The notes: generated by a model from the letters alone, not told the origin. 33,925 bases of DNA from an uncultured Clostridia bacterium (GCA_947626555.1 CANQSP010000013.1:1-33925); one strand, 5' to 3'. Shown: positions 8,403-17,790, counted from the first letter of the stretch. Numbers and translations: made by a program.

Positions 8403-9953
8403 TTAACATCTAAAAAAACGAATATCTTCTTTTACAATACAAGAACTTAGTATAAGAAATATAAAATAAAACAAAGAAAAAGTAGCAATAGTAAAAACAA
8501 TTTCATAAACAGAGGTAATTACATTAGGGCAAATAAAGTTGAAAAATATATTAAGTAAAACAACACAAGAAAATGGTTTTAGAATCCAATTCTTAAAATC
8601 AATTTTAAAATGTGTTGTTTTTATTAATTTAAGTAAACTACAAAGAGCATTTAGAATTTCACTAATATATAAAACAATAATATAGCCATTAACTCCAAAT
8701 ACAGGCAATAAAATCATAATAAAGCTAATACTTACAAATAAATCTAAAATATTTACAAACATAACAGATACTTGTTTATCAAGTCCTTTTAAAATACTAT
8801 CAACTATATTGTCTATATACATAAAAATAATAAGAGGAGAAAGAATTTTTACATATTGAATTATTTCATTTTCATTATAAATTAAATTACTTAACTCTTC
8901 TGAAAAACACCAAAAAATTCCCAAAATTAAAAAAGAAAAAATAAAACAAATTTTAAATATTTTATTTAATATAAAATTAATTTTTTTAAAGTTATATTCC
9001 ATATTCAAGTATGAAAATTCAGGAACAAGAAGCATACTAAAAGACCCCATAAAGCTACAAGGAAACATAATCAAAGGCATGACCATACCGTTAACCATTC
9101 CATACCTTGAAAGTGCATAATTACAAGATAGTCCAGACTTTTCTAATTGAATAGGAACAATCAACTGTTTTAAAGTAGAAAGTCCAGAGCGAATATAAGA
9201 AGTAAAGGCAATAGGAGCAGATACTTTTAAAATCCTTTTTGAATAATTCTCTTTATTTGAATTTAATGAATGCCCGAAAGATAAAGAAGCATTTGATTTA
9301 TTAGCAAAATTTTTATATTCTCTAACATAAAAAATAAATAACAATATAAAAGAACATATTTCAGAAGCGGTACTTCCTAAAACAAGAGAAATACAAGCTG
9401 ATTCTAATCCGTTAGGTAAAAAGTAATTAATAAAGAAAGTAGAAAAAACAATTTTTAAAACTTGTTCAAAAACTTGAGCAAAAGCAGATTTCTTTACTTT
9501 TCTTAATGCAGAAAAAAATCCATTAATACAAGAAGACATAGATAAAAATGGTAAGCTAAAAGCTAAAATTTTAAGTGGCACATTTGAAATTTGTGCATGT
9601 AAAAAGTTTTGAGATATATATGTAGAAAAAATATACAAAATACAACATGAAAATGTACCAAAAAGAAAACTAAAAATAAGCCCTTTGGTAACAACTTGTT
9701 TTACATTTTTAGGTGACATCGCTTCTTCAGCTACAATTTTAGTAATTGCTAAATTCATACCTGAAGATGCAATAGTAATAGTAAACATATATATAGACAT
9801 TATAAGTTGATAAATACCAACGGCAGTACTTCCTATTTTATTAGAAATATAAACATTAAAAGATACGCCTATTGTCTGCATAGCAAGTGATGTTAAGGTA
9901 AGCAAAACACCATTAAAAATAAATATTCTAAGTTTTCTCAAATAATCCTCCAT
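8403..9953 (-). CDS. spoVB: SpoVB-like lipid-linked oligosaccharide flippase (MOP superfamily)
   Basis: 516 residues with about fourteen hydrophobic helices. The N-terminal region has the Wzx/SpoVB pattern: a first helix pair ending in GVSFNVYISNKIGSTAVGIYQL and then a glycine-poor helix with SSGMNLAITKIVAEE. SpoVB flips a peptidoglycan precursor into the forespore intermembrane space during cortex synthesis; sister proteins (MurJ, Wzx) act in vegetative wall or polysaccharide export, so sporulation use is inferred. ATG 9953 lacks a good ribosome site, whereas TTG at 9941 (residue 5) follows GGAGG by five bases and may be the true start. Confidence 0.88.
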   Translation of the reverse strand: MEDYLRKLRIFIFNGVLLTLTSLAMQTIGVSFNVYISNKIGSTAVGIYQLIMSIYMFTITIASSGMNLAITKIVAEEAMSPKNVKQVVTKGLIFSFLFGTFSCCILYIFSTYISQNFLHAQISNVPLKILAFSLPFLSMSSCINGFFSALRKVKKSAFAQVFEQVLKIVFSTFFINYFLPNGLESACISLVLGSTASEICSFILLFIFYVREYKNFANKSNASLSFGHSLNSNKENYSKRILKVSAPIAFTSYIRSGLSTLKQLIVPIQLEKSGLSCNYALSRYGMVNGMVMPLIMFPCSFMGSFSMLLVPEFSYLNMEYNFKKINFILNKIFKICFIFSFLILGIFWCFSEELSNLIYNENEIIQYVKILSPLIIFMYIDNIVDSILKGLDKQVSVMFVNILDLFVSISFIMILLPVFGVNGYIIVLYISEILNALCSLLKLIKTTHFKIDFKNWILKPFSCVVLLNIFFNFICPNVITSVYEIVFTIATFSLFYFIFLILSSCIVKEDIRFFRC

Positions 9954-10017
9954 TCTAATTCATTTAAATATATGCACATACATATATAAAAATGTAAATT
10001 ATAATTAAGTCAAATCA

Positions 10018-10047
10018 TTGACAACAAATTATTAAATATTTTATAAT
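10018..10047 (+). promoter_or_regulatory. Sigma-A promoter for the GT-C-like gene
   Basis: TTGACA at 10018-10023 and TATAAT at 10042-10047, spacing 18 bases, both perfect consensus. Confidence 0.75.
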
Positions 10048-10079
10048 AAATTGCTAGATAAGGAGTAACAATAGAACAG

Positions 10080-11540
10080 ATGAAATTAATTGAAAAAATA
10101 AAAAAACATGATAATATAATAGTTTTATTAATAATTACAATAGTAGTATCTGCAATGACATTTTGGGTTTTAGCCTTTGCTAACGATGAATTATGGGCAT
10201 TTTCAAGTATATATAAAATGGTAAATGGTTATACAATTTATAAAGATATAAATGTAATAATAACACCACTGTTTTACTATGTAGGAGAAATATTCTTTAG
10301 ATTATTTGGTTCAAACTATTTAGTTTTTAGAGTTTATCAAACACTCATATTTATATTTATGTGGTTTTCAGTTTATCAATTATTTAAAGCTTTAAAAGTA
10401 AAAAAAATAAATAGTTTGCTGTATTTATTAGGAATAATGTTTGTATATAGATATGTAATGGCGGGTTCAGGATTTTACAATACATATATGGTAGCATTTT
10501 ATATAATAGGCATTATTCTATTAATAAAAGAAAAATTTAAACCCAAAACAAATGCAATATTGCAAGGAATAATTATTTTTCTAATATTTATGTCGAAACA
10601 AAACATGGCAGTATATTATATAATTGCGAATATAGTATATAAAATAATTAGTAACAAAAATACAAAAGAAACAATAAAATCAATATTTATAGAATTATTA
10701 ACAAGTTTCATACTATTAATTATTTTTCTATTTACTTTATATTTAAATAACAATTTATATGACTTCATAAATTATACAATTTTAGGAATTGGGGAATTTG
10801 CAGAGGAAAACACAACTAGTTCATATATATATATTGTTGCAATACAAGTAGTCTTATTGATTGCATATATGATTCTAGCAGGTATAAAAAAGATACCATT
10901 TGAAAATAATATAAGAAAAAACATAAAAATATTGTGTATATTCTCTTTGTCAATGATATTCTTTGCATATCCAATATTTAATATGTATCATATGTATATA
11001 GAAGCAATACTAACAATAGTAACAACTTTATATATTATAGATAAATTAATAATTGAGACATTATTAGAAAATAAAATAGTAGATATAATAAAAAAAGTAG
11101 TTATAGCCATTATATGCATATATTTTGTATGCATATGTGTAATAAATAATGTAAATTATATACAATGTATATATAAAAAAGAACCATACTTTGGTGCAGT
11201 ATTTAAAGAAGAGACTGTAGACGAAATAAATGAAATGGTAGAATATATAAAAGAAGAAAATAGTAAAGGATATGAAGTAAAAATTTTATCTTATTATTCT
11301 AACTTATATATGAATGTATTAAATAAAAACAATGGAGTAATGGATTTAATATTTAATGGAAATATGGGAAAAGACGGAGCAGAAGGAGTAATAAAACAAA
11401 TTGAAAGTTCAAAAAATACAAAATATTTAATAACTAAAGAAGAAGATAATGTATATCAAGAATCTAAGAAAATAAGAGAATATGTAAGTAATAACCTAAC
11501 ACAAATAGGAGAAATTAGTAGATTTTTAATATTTGAATAG
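10080..11540 (+). CDS. Polytopic membrane protein, GT-C glycosyltransferase-like
   Basis: 486 residues with 10-12 predicted membrane helices and a soluble C-terminal domain of ~110 residues. The first extracytoplasmic loop has the acidic pair NDELW (Asp36, Glu37), the position of the catalytic acid in GT-C enzymes such as PMT/ArnT-type transferases that use lipid-linked sugars. The acceptor is unknown. ATG 10080 is 14 bases from the AAGGAG at 10060-10065, longer than usual; an in-frame ATA at 10071 sits at ideal spacing and could be an unusual start. A consensus promoter lies upstream, so it is probably a single-gene transcript. Confidence 0.7.
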   Translation: MKLIEKIKKHDNIIVLLIITIVVSAMTFWVLAFANDELWAFSSIYKMVNGYTIYKDINVIITPLFYYVGEIFFRLFGSNYLVFRVYQTLIFIFMWFSVYQLFKALKVKKINSLLYLLGIMFVYRYVMAGSGFYNTYMVAFYIIGIILLIKEKFKPKTNAILQGIIIFLIFMSKQNMAVYYIIANIVYKIISNKNTKETIKSIFIELLTSFILLIIFLFTLYLNNNLYDFINYTILGIGEFAEENTTSSYIYIVAIQVVLLIAYMILAGIKKIPFENNIRKNIKILCIFSLSMIFFAYPIFNMYHMYIEAILTIVTTLYIIDKLIIETLLENKIVDIIKKVVIAIICIYFVCICVINNVNYIQCIYKKEPYFGAVFKEETVDEINEMVEYIKEENSKGYEVKILSYYSNLYMNVLNKNNGVMDLIFNGNMGKDGAEGVIKQIESSKNTKYLITKEEDNVYQESKKIREYVSNNLTQIGEISRFLIFE

Positions 11541-11628
11541 AAATAATTATAAAAATTACTATAAACGTGATGAAATAACGAGATAATATAAAAGCAAATT
11601 CATTAAAACGAAAGGATGGAAATAAAAA

Positions 11629-12894
11629 ATGAGTGATATAAAAACAGAAATAAAAACAGGGATAATAGTGCATCAAATAGATACAAATAAATTTAAAACA
11701 AATTTATTTGCAGTTTTTTTAAGTGTACCATTAAAAAGAGATACTGTAACAAAGAATGCATTAGTAACAGCAGTTTTAAGAAGAGGAACAAAAAATATGG
11801 TTTCTCAACAGCAAATTAGTGAAAAATTAGAGGAAATGTATGGAGCAAATTTTGACTGTGGCATCGAAAAAACTGGAGATAGTCATACTTTAAAGTTTTA
11901 TTTAGAAGCAATAAATGATGAATTCTTGCCTGAAAAAGAAAATTTGTTGAAGGAATCTTTAGATATATTATTTGATATAATATTTAATCCGTTAATAGAA
12001 AATGGTAAATTTAAAGAGGAGTATGTTAAAGGAGAAAAGCAGAATTTAAAGCAAATAATAGAATCAAAAATAGATAATAAAAGTGCATATTCATTAGAAA
12101 GATGTATAGAAGAAATGTATAAGGATAAACCATATGGACTATATAAATATGGATATGTTGAAGATATAGATAAAATTACTTCAGAAGATTTATACAATTA
12201 CTATACAAGCCTAATACAAAATTGTAAAATAGATATTTTTGTATCTGGAGCCGAACTACAAAATGTAGCAGAATTGATACAAAACAATGAATTAATAAAA
12301 GGATTAAAAGAAAGACAACCTGCAAATATAGAAAGTGATACAAAAAAAGAAAGAATAGATGAGCCAAAATATGTTGAAGAAAGCATGCAAGTGGCACAAG
12401 GAAAAATTGTAGTAGGATTAGATATTTTATCAGAGCAAGATGACGTTTATTATGTTGGAAGTGTATATAATACAATACTTGGTGGAGGCTCAAATTCAAA
12501 ATTATTTCAAAATGTAAGAGAAAAGGCAAGTTTAGCATATACCTGTGGCTCAAGTTATATAAAGAGAAAGAAAAATATAATAATACGAGCAGGGATAGAA
12601 ATAGAAAATTATGATAAAGCAATAGAAATAATAAAACAACAGTTAGAAGATATGAGAAATGGAAAATTTGATGAAGACGATATAGAAAAAGCAAAAAAAT
12701 TATTAATATCATCAATAGATTCAATAGATGAAGAACAAGATACAGAAATAACATATTATTTAGGACAGGAATTGGCACAAACCAATGTACCTATTGACGA
12801 ATATAAAAAGAAAATACAAGAAACAACTAAGGAGCAGATATTAGAACTTGCAAAAAGCATACAGATTAATACAATATATTTTTTAAGGGCATAG
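11629..12894 (+). CDS. yfmF: M16-family protein YfmF (EF-P modification-associated)
   Basis: 421 residues, insulinase/M16-like fold. The family zinc motif HxxEH is absent (the corresponding region reads AVLRRGTKN), which is normal for the YfmF subunit; the C-terminal half has GGGSNSKLFQNVREKASLAYTCGSSY, the M16 arginine/tyrosine substrate-binding region. It precedes yfmH, as in many Firmicutes where the pair is linked to 5-aminopentanol modification of elongation factor P or to processing of extracellular peptides. Probably a non-catalytic partner that dimerises with YfmH. The ribosome site GAAAGGATG is well placed before the ATG. Confidence 0.88.
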   Translation: MSDIKTEIKTGIIVHQIDTNKFKTNLFAVFLSVPLKRDTVTKNALVTAVLRRGTKNMVSQQQISEKLEEMYGANFDCGIEKTGDSHTLKFYLEAINDEFLPEKENLLKESLDILFDIIFNPLIENGKFKEEYVKGEKQNLKQIIESKIDNKSAYSLERCIEEMYKDKPYGLYKYGYVEDIDKITSEDLYNYYTSLIQNCKIDIFVSGAELQNVAELIQNNELIKGLKERQPANIESDTKKERIDEPKYVEESMQVAQGKIVVGLDILSEQDDVYYVGSVYNTILGGGSNSKLFQNVREKASLAYTCGSSYIKRKKNIIIRAGIEIENYDKAIEIIKQQLEDMRNGKFDEDDIEKAKKLLISSIDSIDEEQDTEITYYLGQELAQTNVPIDEYKKKIQETTKEQILELAKSIQINTIYFLRA

Positions 12895-12984
12895 GGGAAA
12901 ATTAATTAGTGCAATTTATTATTTTACAGAATAAAAATGATGAATTGAAAAACTAGTAAAATATTTTATAAAGAAAGGGATAAT

Positions 12985-14271
12985 ATGAAAATAATAGAAA
13001 GTTCAAAAATAAAAGAAAAAGCATATATAGAGAAGTTAGAAAGTGGACTAACAATAATAATAGTTCCTAAGCAAGGAACGAAAAAGAAATATATAATATG
13101 GGGTACACATTTCGGTTCAATAGATAATAAATTTATAGAACCAAATACAAACGAAGAAGTTGTTGTACCAGATGGAGTAGCACATTTTTTGGAACACAAA
13201 ATGTTTGAACAAAAAAATGGAATAAATAGCCTAGATGCTTTAATGGCATTAGGAGTTGATGCAAATGCTTATACAACAAATAATCATACGGCATACTTAT
13301 TTGAAAGTACAGATAATTTTTACGAAGCATTAGATGAATTTATGGATTATGTGCAAAACCCATATTACACTGATGAAAATGTGGAAAAAGAAAAGGGAAT
13401 AATAGGGCAAGAGATTAGAATGTATGATGACGATCCAGCATGGCAATTATATATGAACGCATTAGACTGCTTATATAAAGAAAATCCAATAAAAATAGAT
13501 ATTGCAGGTACAGTAGAATCTATAAGTGGAATAAATAAAGAAATACTATATAAGTGTTATAATACATTTTACAATCCAGCTAACATGGTATTAGTTGTAT
13601 GTGGAGATTTTGAACCAGAAAAAATCTTAAAAGAAATAAAAAGTAGGTTAATACCAAAAGAAAACCATGCAGAAATAAAAAGATTTTATCCACCAAAGGA
13701 ATTAGTAATAAATAAAAAAAGTAAAGAAACTAAAATGGAAGTAAGCCAACCTATTTTTATGATAGGATTCAAAGATGTAAATGATATAAAGAGTTCTGAA
13801 GAAGTTATAAAAAAACATATAGCAATAGAAGTTTTACTTAATATGTTATGTGGTAAAAGTTCAAAATTATACAAAAAAATGTATGATGAAGGAGTTCTTC
13901 TATCACAGCCAGATTTAGACTATGAATTCACGAATCTATATGCACATGTATTAATATCTGGCCAAACAAACAATCCAGAAAAGTTTCAAAATGAATTAAA
14001 TAATGCGATAAATGAATTTAAACAAAACTTTGATGAAAGCTATTTTAACAGAATTAAGAAAAAGGTATATGGCGATTATGTCTGCGAATATAATAGTGTG
14101 GCAGATATAGCTAGGATGTTTTTAGCAGACTTTTTTAAGGGACTTAATTCATTCGATTATATAGAACAATATGATGCAGTAACAACAGAATATGCAAAAC
14201 AAGTATTAGAAGAAATATTTGATGAAAAAAATGAGATAATTTCTGTGGTTAGACCTAAAGATAATAATTGA
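12985..14271 (+). CDS. yfmH: M16-family zinc peptidase YfmH
   Basis: 428 residues. The zinc site is intact: His67-x-x-Glu70-His71 in AHFLEHKMF and a third ligand, probably Glu143 in IIGQEIRMY. It is followed by the C-terminal half-domain with KMYDEGVLLSQPDLDY. It forms the catalytic half of the YfmF/YfmH pair. The 90-base gap after yfmF carries AAAGAAAGGG before the ATG and no clear terminator, so the two are probably one operon. Confidence 0.9.
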   Translation: MKIIESSKIKEKAYIEKLESGLTIIIVPKQGTKKKYIIWGTHFGSIDNKFIEPNTNEEVVVPDGVAHFLEHKMFEQKNGINSLDALMALGVDANAYTTNNHTAYLFESTDNFYEALDEFMDYVQNPYYTDENVEKEKGIIGQEIRMYDDDPAWQLYMNALDCLYKENPIKIDIAGTVESISGINKEILYKCYNTFYNPANMVLVVCGDFEPEKILKEIKSRLIPKENHAEIKRFYPPKELVINKKSKETKMEVSQPIFMIGFKDVNDIKSSEEVIKKHIAIEVLLNMLCGKSSKLYKKMYDEGVLLSQPDLDYEFTNLYAHVLISGQTNNPEKFQNELNNAINEFKQNFDESYFNRIKKKVYGDYVCEYNSVADIARMFLADFFKGLNSFDYIEQYDAVTTEYAKQVLEEIFDEKNEIISVVRPKDNN

Positions 14272-14383
14272 AGTAGTATGTAGAAAAATGGAGAATAGCT
14301 AAAAAATATTTAAAAGTCATGTCAAATATGAATGCTGAAAAATATTATATACAAAAATAAAGTATACAGCCCCAAATAGTGTA

Positions 14384-14390
14384 TGTCGAA
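14384..14390 (+). promoter_or_regulatory. Spo0A box 1
   Basis: TGTCGAA, an exact match to the 0A-box consensus, about 130 bases upstream of the -35 element of the spo0E-like gene. Confidence 0.6.
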
Positions 14391-14443
14391 ATACAACGTT
14401 TTTTGCGATAAAAAAATACTAAAATTATGTAGCTGAAGAATAA

Positions 14444-14450
14444 TGTCGAA
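14444..14450 (+). promoter_or_regulatory. Spo0A box 2
   Basis: TGTCGAA in the context AATGTCGAAAAA, 60 bases after box 1 and 70 bases before the -35 element. Two exact boxes in one intergenic region make chance less likely. Confidence 0.6.
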
Positions 14451-14520
14451 AAATCAAAAAAAAAGTAAAAAAATGAAACACGAAAAAACATAAAAATGCC
14501 TGAAAAATGGTGTTTTATTG

Positions 14521-14549
14521 TTGACTAAAATGTAAAAATATGGTATCTT
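14521..14549 (+). promoter_or_regulatory. Sigma-A promoter for the spo0E-like gene
   Basis: TTGACT (14521-14526) and TATCTT (14544-14549) with 17-base spacing, 44 bases before the start codon. Confidence 0.65.
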
Positions 14550-14593
14550 AAATAAAAAGAAAATGCAATTACACGAAAAAGGAGAGTGGTTAT

Positions 14594-14779
14594 ATGTTAA
14601 ATGATGAAATTTGTGAATTAAGGGAAAAATTGAACCAAAGTATAATTAATGGCGAGGATTATACAGTAACATATAAGCTTAGCATAGAGCTTGATGAATT
14701 AATTGCAAAGTATTACAGAATGGAAAAAATTGCAAAGAAAAAATCTTCCAATAAGCATAAGATGGTAATAATGATATAA
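14594..14779 (+). CDS. Spo0E-family aspartyl-phosphate phosphatase
   Basis: 61 residues, typical of Spo0E-like sporulation regulators. The family signature S-x-x-L-D-x-L-I is present as SIELDELI (residues 30-37), placed in the second of two predicted helices. These proteins dephosphorylate Spo0A-P and delay sporulation. AAAGGAG precedes the ATG at ideal distance. Upstream Spo0A boxes suggest a feedback loop with Spo0A-P acting on the gene of its own phosphatase. A strong terminator follows at 14789. Confidence 0.88.
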   Translation: MLNDEICELREKLNQSIINGEDYTVTYKLSIELDELIAKYYRMEKIAKKKSSNKHKMVIMI

Positions 14780-14788
14780 TGAGAATAA

Positions 14789-14818
14789 AATAATATACCA
14801 AAAGGTATATTATTTTTT
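14789..14818 (+). terminator. Intrinsic terminator after the spo0E-like gene
   Basis: Perfect 11-bp stem (14789-14799 with 14804-14814), AAAA loop, then a T-tract. Isolates the sporulation regulator from the T4SS-like locus. Confidence 0.85.
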
Positions 14819-14871
14819 ATATTTATAAATAAAAAATATGTACTAAAATGTCAAATGAGCTGGATTATTAG

Positions 14872-14900
14872 TTGAAAATAATGAGAAAATATAGTATAAT
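14872..14900 (+). promoter_or_regulatory. Sigma-A promoter for the ectodomain-pilin gene
   Basis: TTGAAA (14872-14877) and TATAAT (14895-14900), spacing 17. Sequence around the -10 (TATAGTATAATT) is shared with the promoter at 16794. Confidence 0.75.
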
Positions 14901-14970
14901 TTATTATAGGAAATAATATGAAATAAAGAATATCATTGAATGGTATAGAAGAAAATAAAAGGAGGAAAAG

Positions 14971-16725
14971 ATGAGAATAAAAAAATATATAAAATATTTG
15001 ATAGTTACTATGCTATTATGTATAATTATATTTTCGATTTTATTACCAATCAATAAGAGCATGGCTATGGGTAGCTCTTCACAAGCAGAGCTTATAATAG
15101 ATAATGCTTCGTATTTGTTGTGCTTTTTTGGACGTACAAAAGAAGAGTGTGGTAGAGTTATTAATATGCAAGTATGTCAAGCTTGGAGTGCTGGAGTAAC
15201 GGTTGACTTTAATTTGGTTTATGAAGATTTATCTAAACCGCAAACTGATGAAGAAATATATAACTTTTATTATGATAGAATGTATGATGAGGTGTGGGGG
15301 GTATATGCATATAGAAATAAAGCAGGAAATTATATAGATAGTACTGATGAAAACATAGTGAGAGAAAGGGAAGGATTGACACATGATGCAATATACGCTA
15401 TATGGGGTATAGTAAACGCTGCGGATAAAATTATATCTGAATATGAGAATACAATATTGCCTAATCACTTAAAAAGAAAGGCTGAAACAGATTCAATAAA
15501 TTTATTAAAAGATTCTGTAAAATTAGCTGAATTTTTTGATTTAAATGTTAAAAGGCAAAGATATGACGAAGTAACGGCAATAAATGTTTTTAAGAATTAT
15601 AACAATGGGGGGGTTAGTAAAGATAATTTAATATATAAAGCTAATCCTGATAATGAAGTAGATAAAACGGAATTAGAAAAGTTTTATAAATCACGTGTCC
15701 CAATTGTAATAGGAGAAGATAAAGAATATGCTGAGGTTTATGAAATTTTTGAAAGAGTTAAAGAAATTATGTATTCTGATTTTGGAAATTTAGTATTAAA
15801 AGAAGAATTTACTTCAATCGAAAGATTAGAAGTAAAACAAGGTATATGGGGAATTAGACATTGTGCAAGTTTTATTATAAAAATATGGGAAGAGGAATTA
15901 AATGGGGGAGATTATAGACCAACAGAACCTCAGTTTAATACAGGACAAGAAGATAATACTCCACATGGTCAAGAACCACCTTTGTTTGGTACGATTCGAA
16001 AATGGATTTCAGATATTGGATATTATAATATGAGTAATTTAACTCCAAATTCTTTGGATATAGGTGGACAATATTCTGACTTAGATGCTTTAAAAAGAAC
16101 TTTAGATCATAAATGGAATGAATTACAAGCTCTTTCTGCGGAAGACCATGCCGCTTATTTGCGAAAAGCAGTAGATTTTAAGCAAGAAAAATTAGTTACT
16201 CTTCAGTATAATGGGTATGAACAGTTTAGTGAAAAAAAGGATTTATTAAGTAATCAGCTTGATGTAGTTATAGAAGCTTTGAACGAAATGGAAAGCAGAG
16301 GAAATGTTGTAGATAATTATACAACAATAGACGAATCAGATGATAGAATAGAAGAAGCAAGAGATTTAGCAGAAACATCAATTTCAGGAACAGTAATAAT
16401 GGGAAGTCTTGAACCAGATTTAGATGGTGACAATACAGATCCGAGAGAAAATCCAGAATCTTATAGACCAGAAGGATTTTCAGAAGATGGAGAAAGATTA
16501 AAAGAAATAGGACAAATAATAATAGGTGTATTAAGAGTAGTAGGTGTTCTTGTTGCAGTAGTTACATTATTAGCATTAGGAATTAGATATATGGCAGGTG
16601 GAGCTTCAGAAAGGGCAGAGTACAAAAAATCAATGATTCCATTTTTAATAGGAGCATTTGTATTACTAATAGGAACGCAATTAATTGGAATTTTGTATGA
16701 TTTAATGGTAAATGTAAATTCATAA
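14971..16725 (+). CDS. Secreted ectodomain fused to a VirB2/TrbC-like pilin domain
   Basis: 584 residues. N-terminal signal peptide (about 1-32, ending near SMAMG), then a ~470-residue extracytoplasmic region I do not recognise, with an acidic Pro/Asp-rich linker (LDGDNTDPRENPES, ~488-501). The last ~75 residues are two hydrophobic helices joined by a short polar loop. This tail matches the separate pilin at 17316 closely, for example ALGIRYMAGGASERAEYKKS against VLGIKYMMGSASEKAEYKKS. It is therefore a T4SS pilin subunit with a large ectodomain, plausibly a minor or tip pilin used for adhesion or substrate contact. AAAGGAGG precedes the ATG. It is the first gene of the locus and has its own promoter. 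The role is inferred; the domain match is seen directly. Confidence 0.75.
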   Translation: MRIKKYIKYLIVTMLLCIIIFSILLPINKSMAMGSSSQAELIIDNASYLLCFFGRTKEECGRVINMQVCQAWSAGVTVDFNLVYEDLSKPQTDEEIYNFYYDRMYDEVWGVYAYRNKAGNYIDSTDENIVREREGLTHDAIYAIWGIVNAADKIISEYENTILPNHLKRKAETDSINLLKDSVKLAEFFDLNVKRQRYDEVTAINVFKNYNNGGVSKDNLIYKANPDNEVDKTELEKFYKSRVPIVIGEDKEYAEVYEIFERVKEIMYSDFGNLVLKEEFTSIERLEVKQGIWGIRHCASFIIKIWEEELNGGDYRPTEPQFNTGQEDNTPHGQEPPLFGTIRKWISDIGYYNMSNLTPNSLDIGGQYSDLDALKRTLDHKWNELQALSAEDHAAYLRKAVDFKQEKLVTLQYNGYEQFSEKKDLLSNQLDVVIEALNEMESRGNVVDNYTTIDESDDRIEEARDLAETSISGTVIMGSLEPDLDGDNTDPRENPESYRPEGFSEDGERLKEIGQIIIGVLRVVGVLVAVVTLLALGIRYMAGGASERAEYKKSMIPFLIGAFVLLIGTQLIGILYDLMVNVNS

Positions 16726-16793
16726 AATTATATTCCATAAAAATGTTTAATAAACCAATAAAGAAAATATTAAGTAAAAATCTAAAATAAATG

Positions 16794-16822
16794 TTGAAAA
16801 ATGGAAATATTTATAGTATAAT
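16794..16822 (+). promoter_or_regulatory. Sigma-A promoter for the pilin pair
   Basis: TTGAAA (16794-16799) and TATAAT (16817-16822), spacing 17, 33 bases before the start codon. Confidence 0.75.
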
Positions 16823-16854
16823 TAATTAAGAATACTAAAAAAGGGGGCAGTTAT

Positions 16855-17241
16855 ATGAAAAATAAGACTTTGAAAATAATATTTTATATACTCATTGTTT
16901 TATTAATTATAATGTTGCCTAATATATCAAAAGCCAGCGGAGACTCATCAAGTGGAGCTATAGAAGGAGCAGATGCATTTTTAAACGCTCAGGTTGGTTC
17001 ACCAATAAATCAAAGGGATGTGCAAAATGCTTCTGACATAATATATAATATATTATTAGGAGTAGGAATAGTAGCGGCAATGGTAATGTCAGTGGTTTTA
17101 GGCATTAAATTTATGATTGGTTCAACATCAGAAAAAGCTCAAATAAAACAAGTAGTTCCACCATTTGTAGCAGGTTGCATCATTGTATTTGGAGCATTTG
17201 CAATTTGGAAATTAGTAGTAACTCTTACACAAGAATTATAA
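16855..17241 (+). CDS. TrbC/VirB2-like pilin 1
   Basis: 128 residues. Signal peptide of ~28 residues (ending NISKAS), a short polar segment, then two membrane helices (about 62-90 and 100-125) with the loop GSTSEKAQIKQVVPP. This is the layout of VirB2/TrbC prepilins of Gram-positive T4SS. It is more diverged from the other two pilin domains than those are from each other. The GGGGG ribosome site is close to the ATG. It probably assembles the extracellular or wall-spanning filament, or a short pore. Confidence 0.8.
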   Translation: MKNKTLKIIFYILIVLLIIMLPNISKASGDSSSGAIEGADAFLNAQVGSPINQRDVQNASDIIYNILLGVGIVAAMVMSVVLGIKFMIGSTSEKAQIKQVVPPFVAGCIIVFGAFAIWKLVVTLTQEL

Positions 17242-17315
17242 AAAAGTTATTAATATTCTCATGAAAATAAAATGGGAAATTAAATATAAAAATATAATAA
17301 AGGGAGGAAAATATA

Positions 17316-17684
17316 ATGAAGAAAACATTCAAAATACTTTCAATAATGCTAATTGCAATAATGTTAGTAATGTCAGTTAGTTCAATAGCAAAGGCTGGAA
17401 CTCCAGAAGCGCTAATATCACAATTACAAACTTCTACAAGTATTTCTAACACATCAGGAGTAATAAGTATAGGACAAAATGTTATAGGAATAGTAAATGT
17501 TGTTGCAGTTGTTGTTGCAGTTGTTATATTATTAGTATTAGGTATCAAATACATGATGGGTAGTGCATCAGAAAAAGCTGAATACAAGAAATCAATGATA
17601 CCATACATAATAGGTGCATTTATTATATTTGCAGCACCAACATTAGTAAATATTATTGTAAGTTTATCTGGAAATTTTAGATAA
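17316..17684 (+). CDS. TrbC/VirB2-like pilin 2
   Basis: 122 residues. Signal peptide cleavable after SIAKA (residue ~27), a 30-residue polar segment, then two hydrophobic helices (about 47-75 and 90-115) with the loop MGSASEKAEYKKS. The C-terminal ~70 residues closely match the end of the 584-residue protein. GGGAGG precedes the ATG. A strong terminator follows at once, so the pilins can be made in excess over the rest of the apparatus. Confidence 0.82.
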   Translation: MKKTFKILSIMLIAIMLVMSVSSIAKAGTPEALISQLQTSTSISNTSGVISIGQNVIGIVNVVAVVVAVVILLVLGIKYMMGSASEKAEYKKSMIPYIIGAFIIFAAPTLVNIIVSLSGNFR

Positions 17685-17723
17685 TATATTACTTAAAGTT
17701 TACGAAAGTATTACAAAAATATT

Positions 17724-17760
17724 AAAAAGTGCATAAAAATGCACTTTTTTTTGTTTTTTT
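17724..17760 (+). terminator. Intrinsic terminator after the pilin genes
   Basis: Perfect 11-bp stem (17724-17734 with 17739-17749), AAAA loop and a long T-tract. Confidence 0.88.
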
Positions 17761-17784
17761 GTTACATTTTATAGAAATATCTGG

Positions 17785-17790
17785 TATAAT
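17785..17790 (+). promoter_or_regulatory. Extended -10 promoter for the PrgI-VirB4-VirB6 operon
   Basis: TATAAT preceded by TGG (an extended -10-like TGN). The -35 is weak (GTTACA or TTACAT, 17-18 bases upstream), overlapping the end of the terminator T-tract. Thirty-five bases before the start of the PrgI gene. Confidence 0.5.

Larger units (their letters stand above)
14272..14593 (+). promoter_or_regulatory. 322-base regulatory region of the spo0E-like gene
   Basis: Gene-free and AT-rich. It contains two exact Spo0A boxes and a sigma-A-type promoter, listed separately, 60 bases and ~70 bases apart. No terminator for yfmH is obvious. Two short direct words, GTCGAAA and CACGAA, recur. No ORF above 30 codons is supported. 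Confidence 0.6.

Noticed and set aside
10588..10594. Additional TGTCGAA (Spo0A box) sites
   Set aside because: This one and another near 30233 lie inside coding regions far from any promoter and are probably chance.
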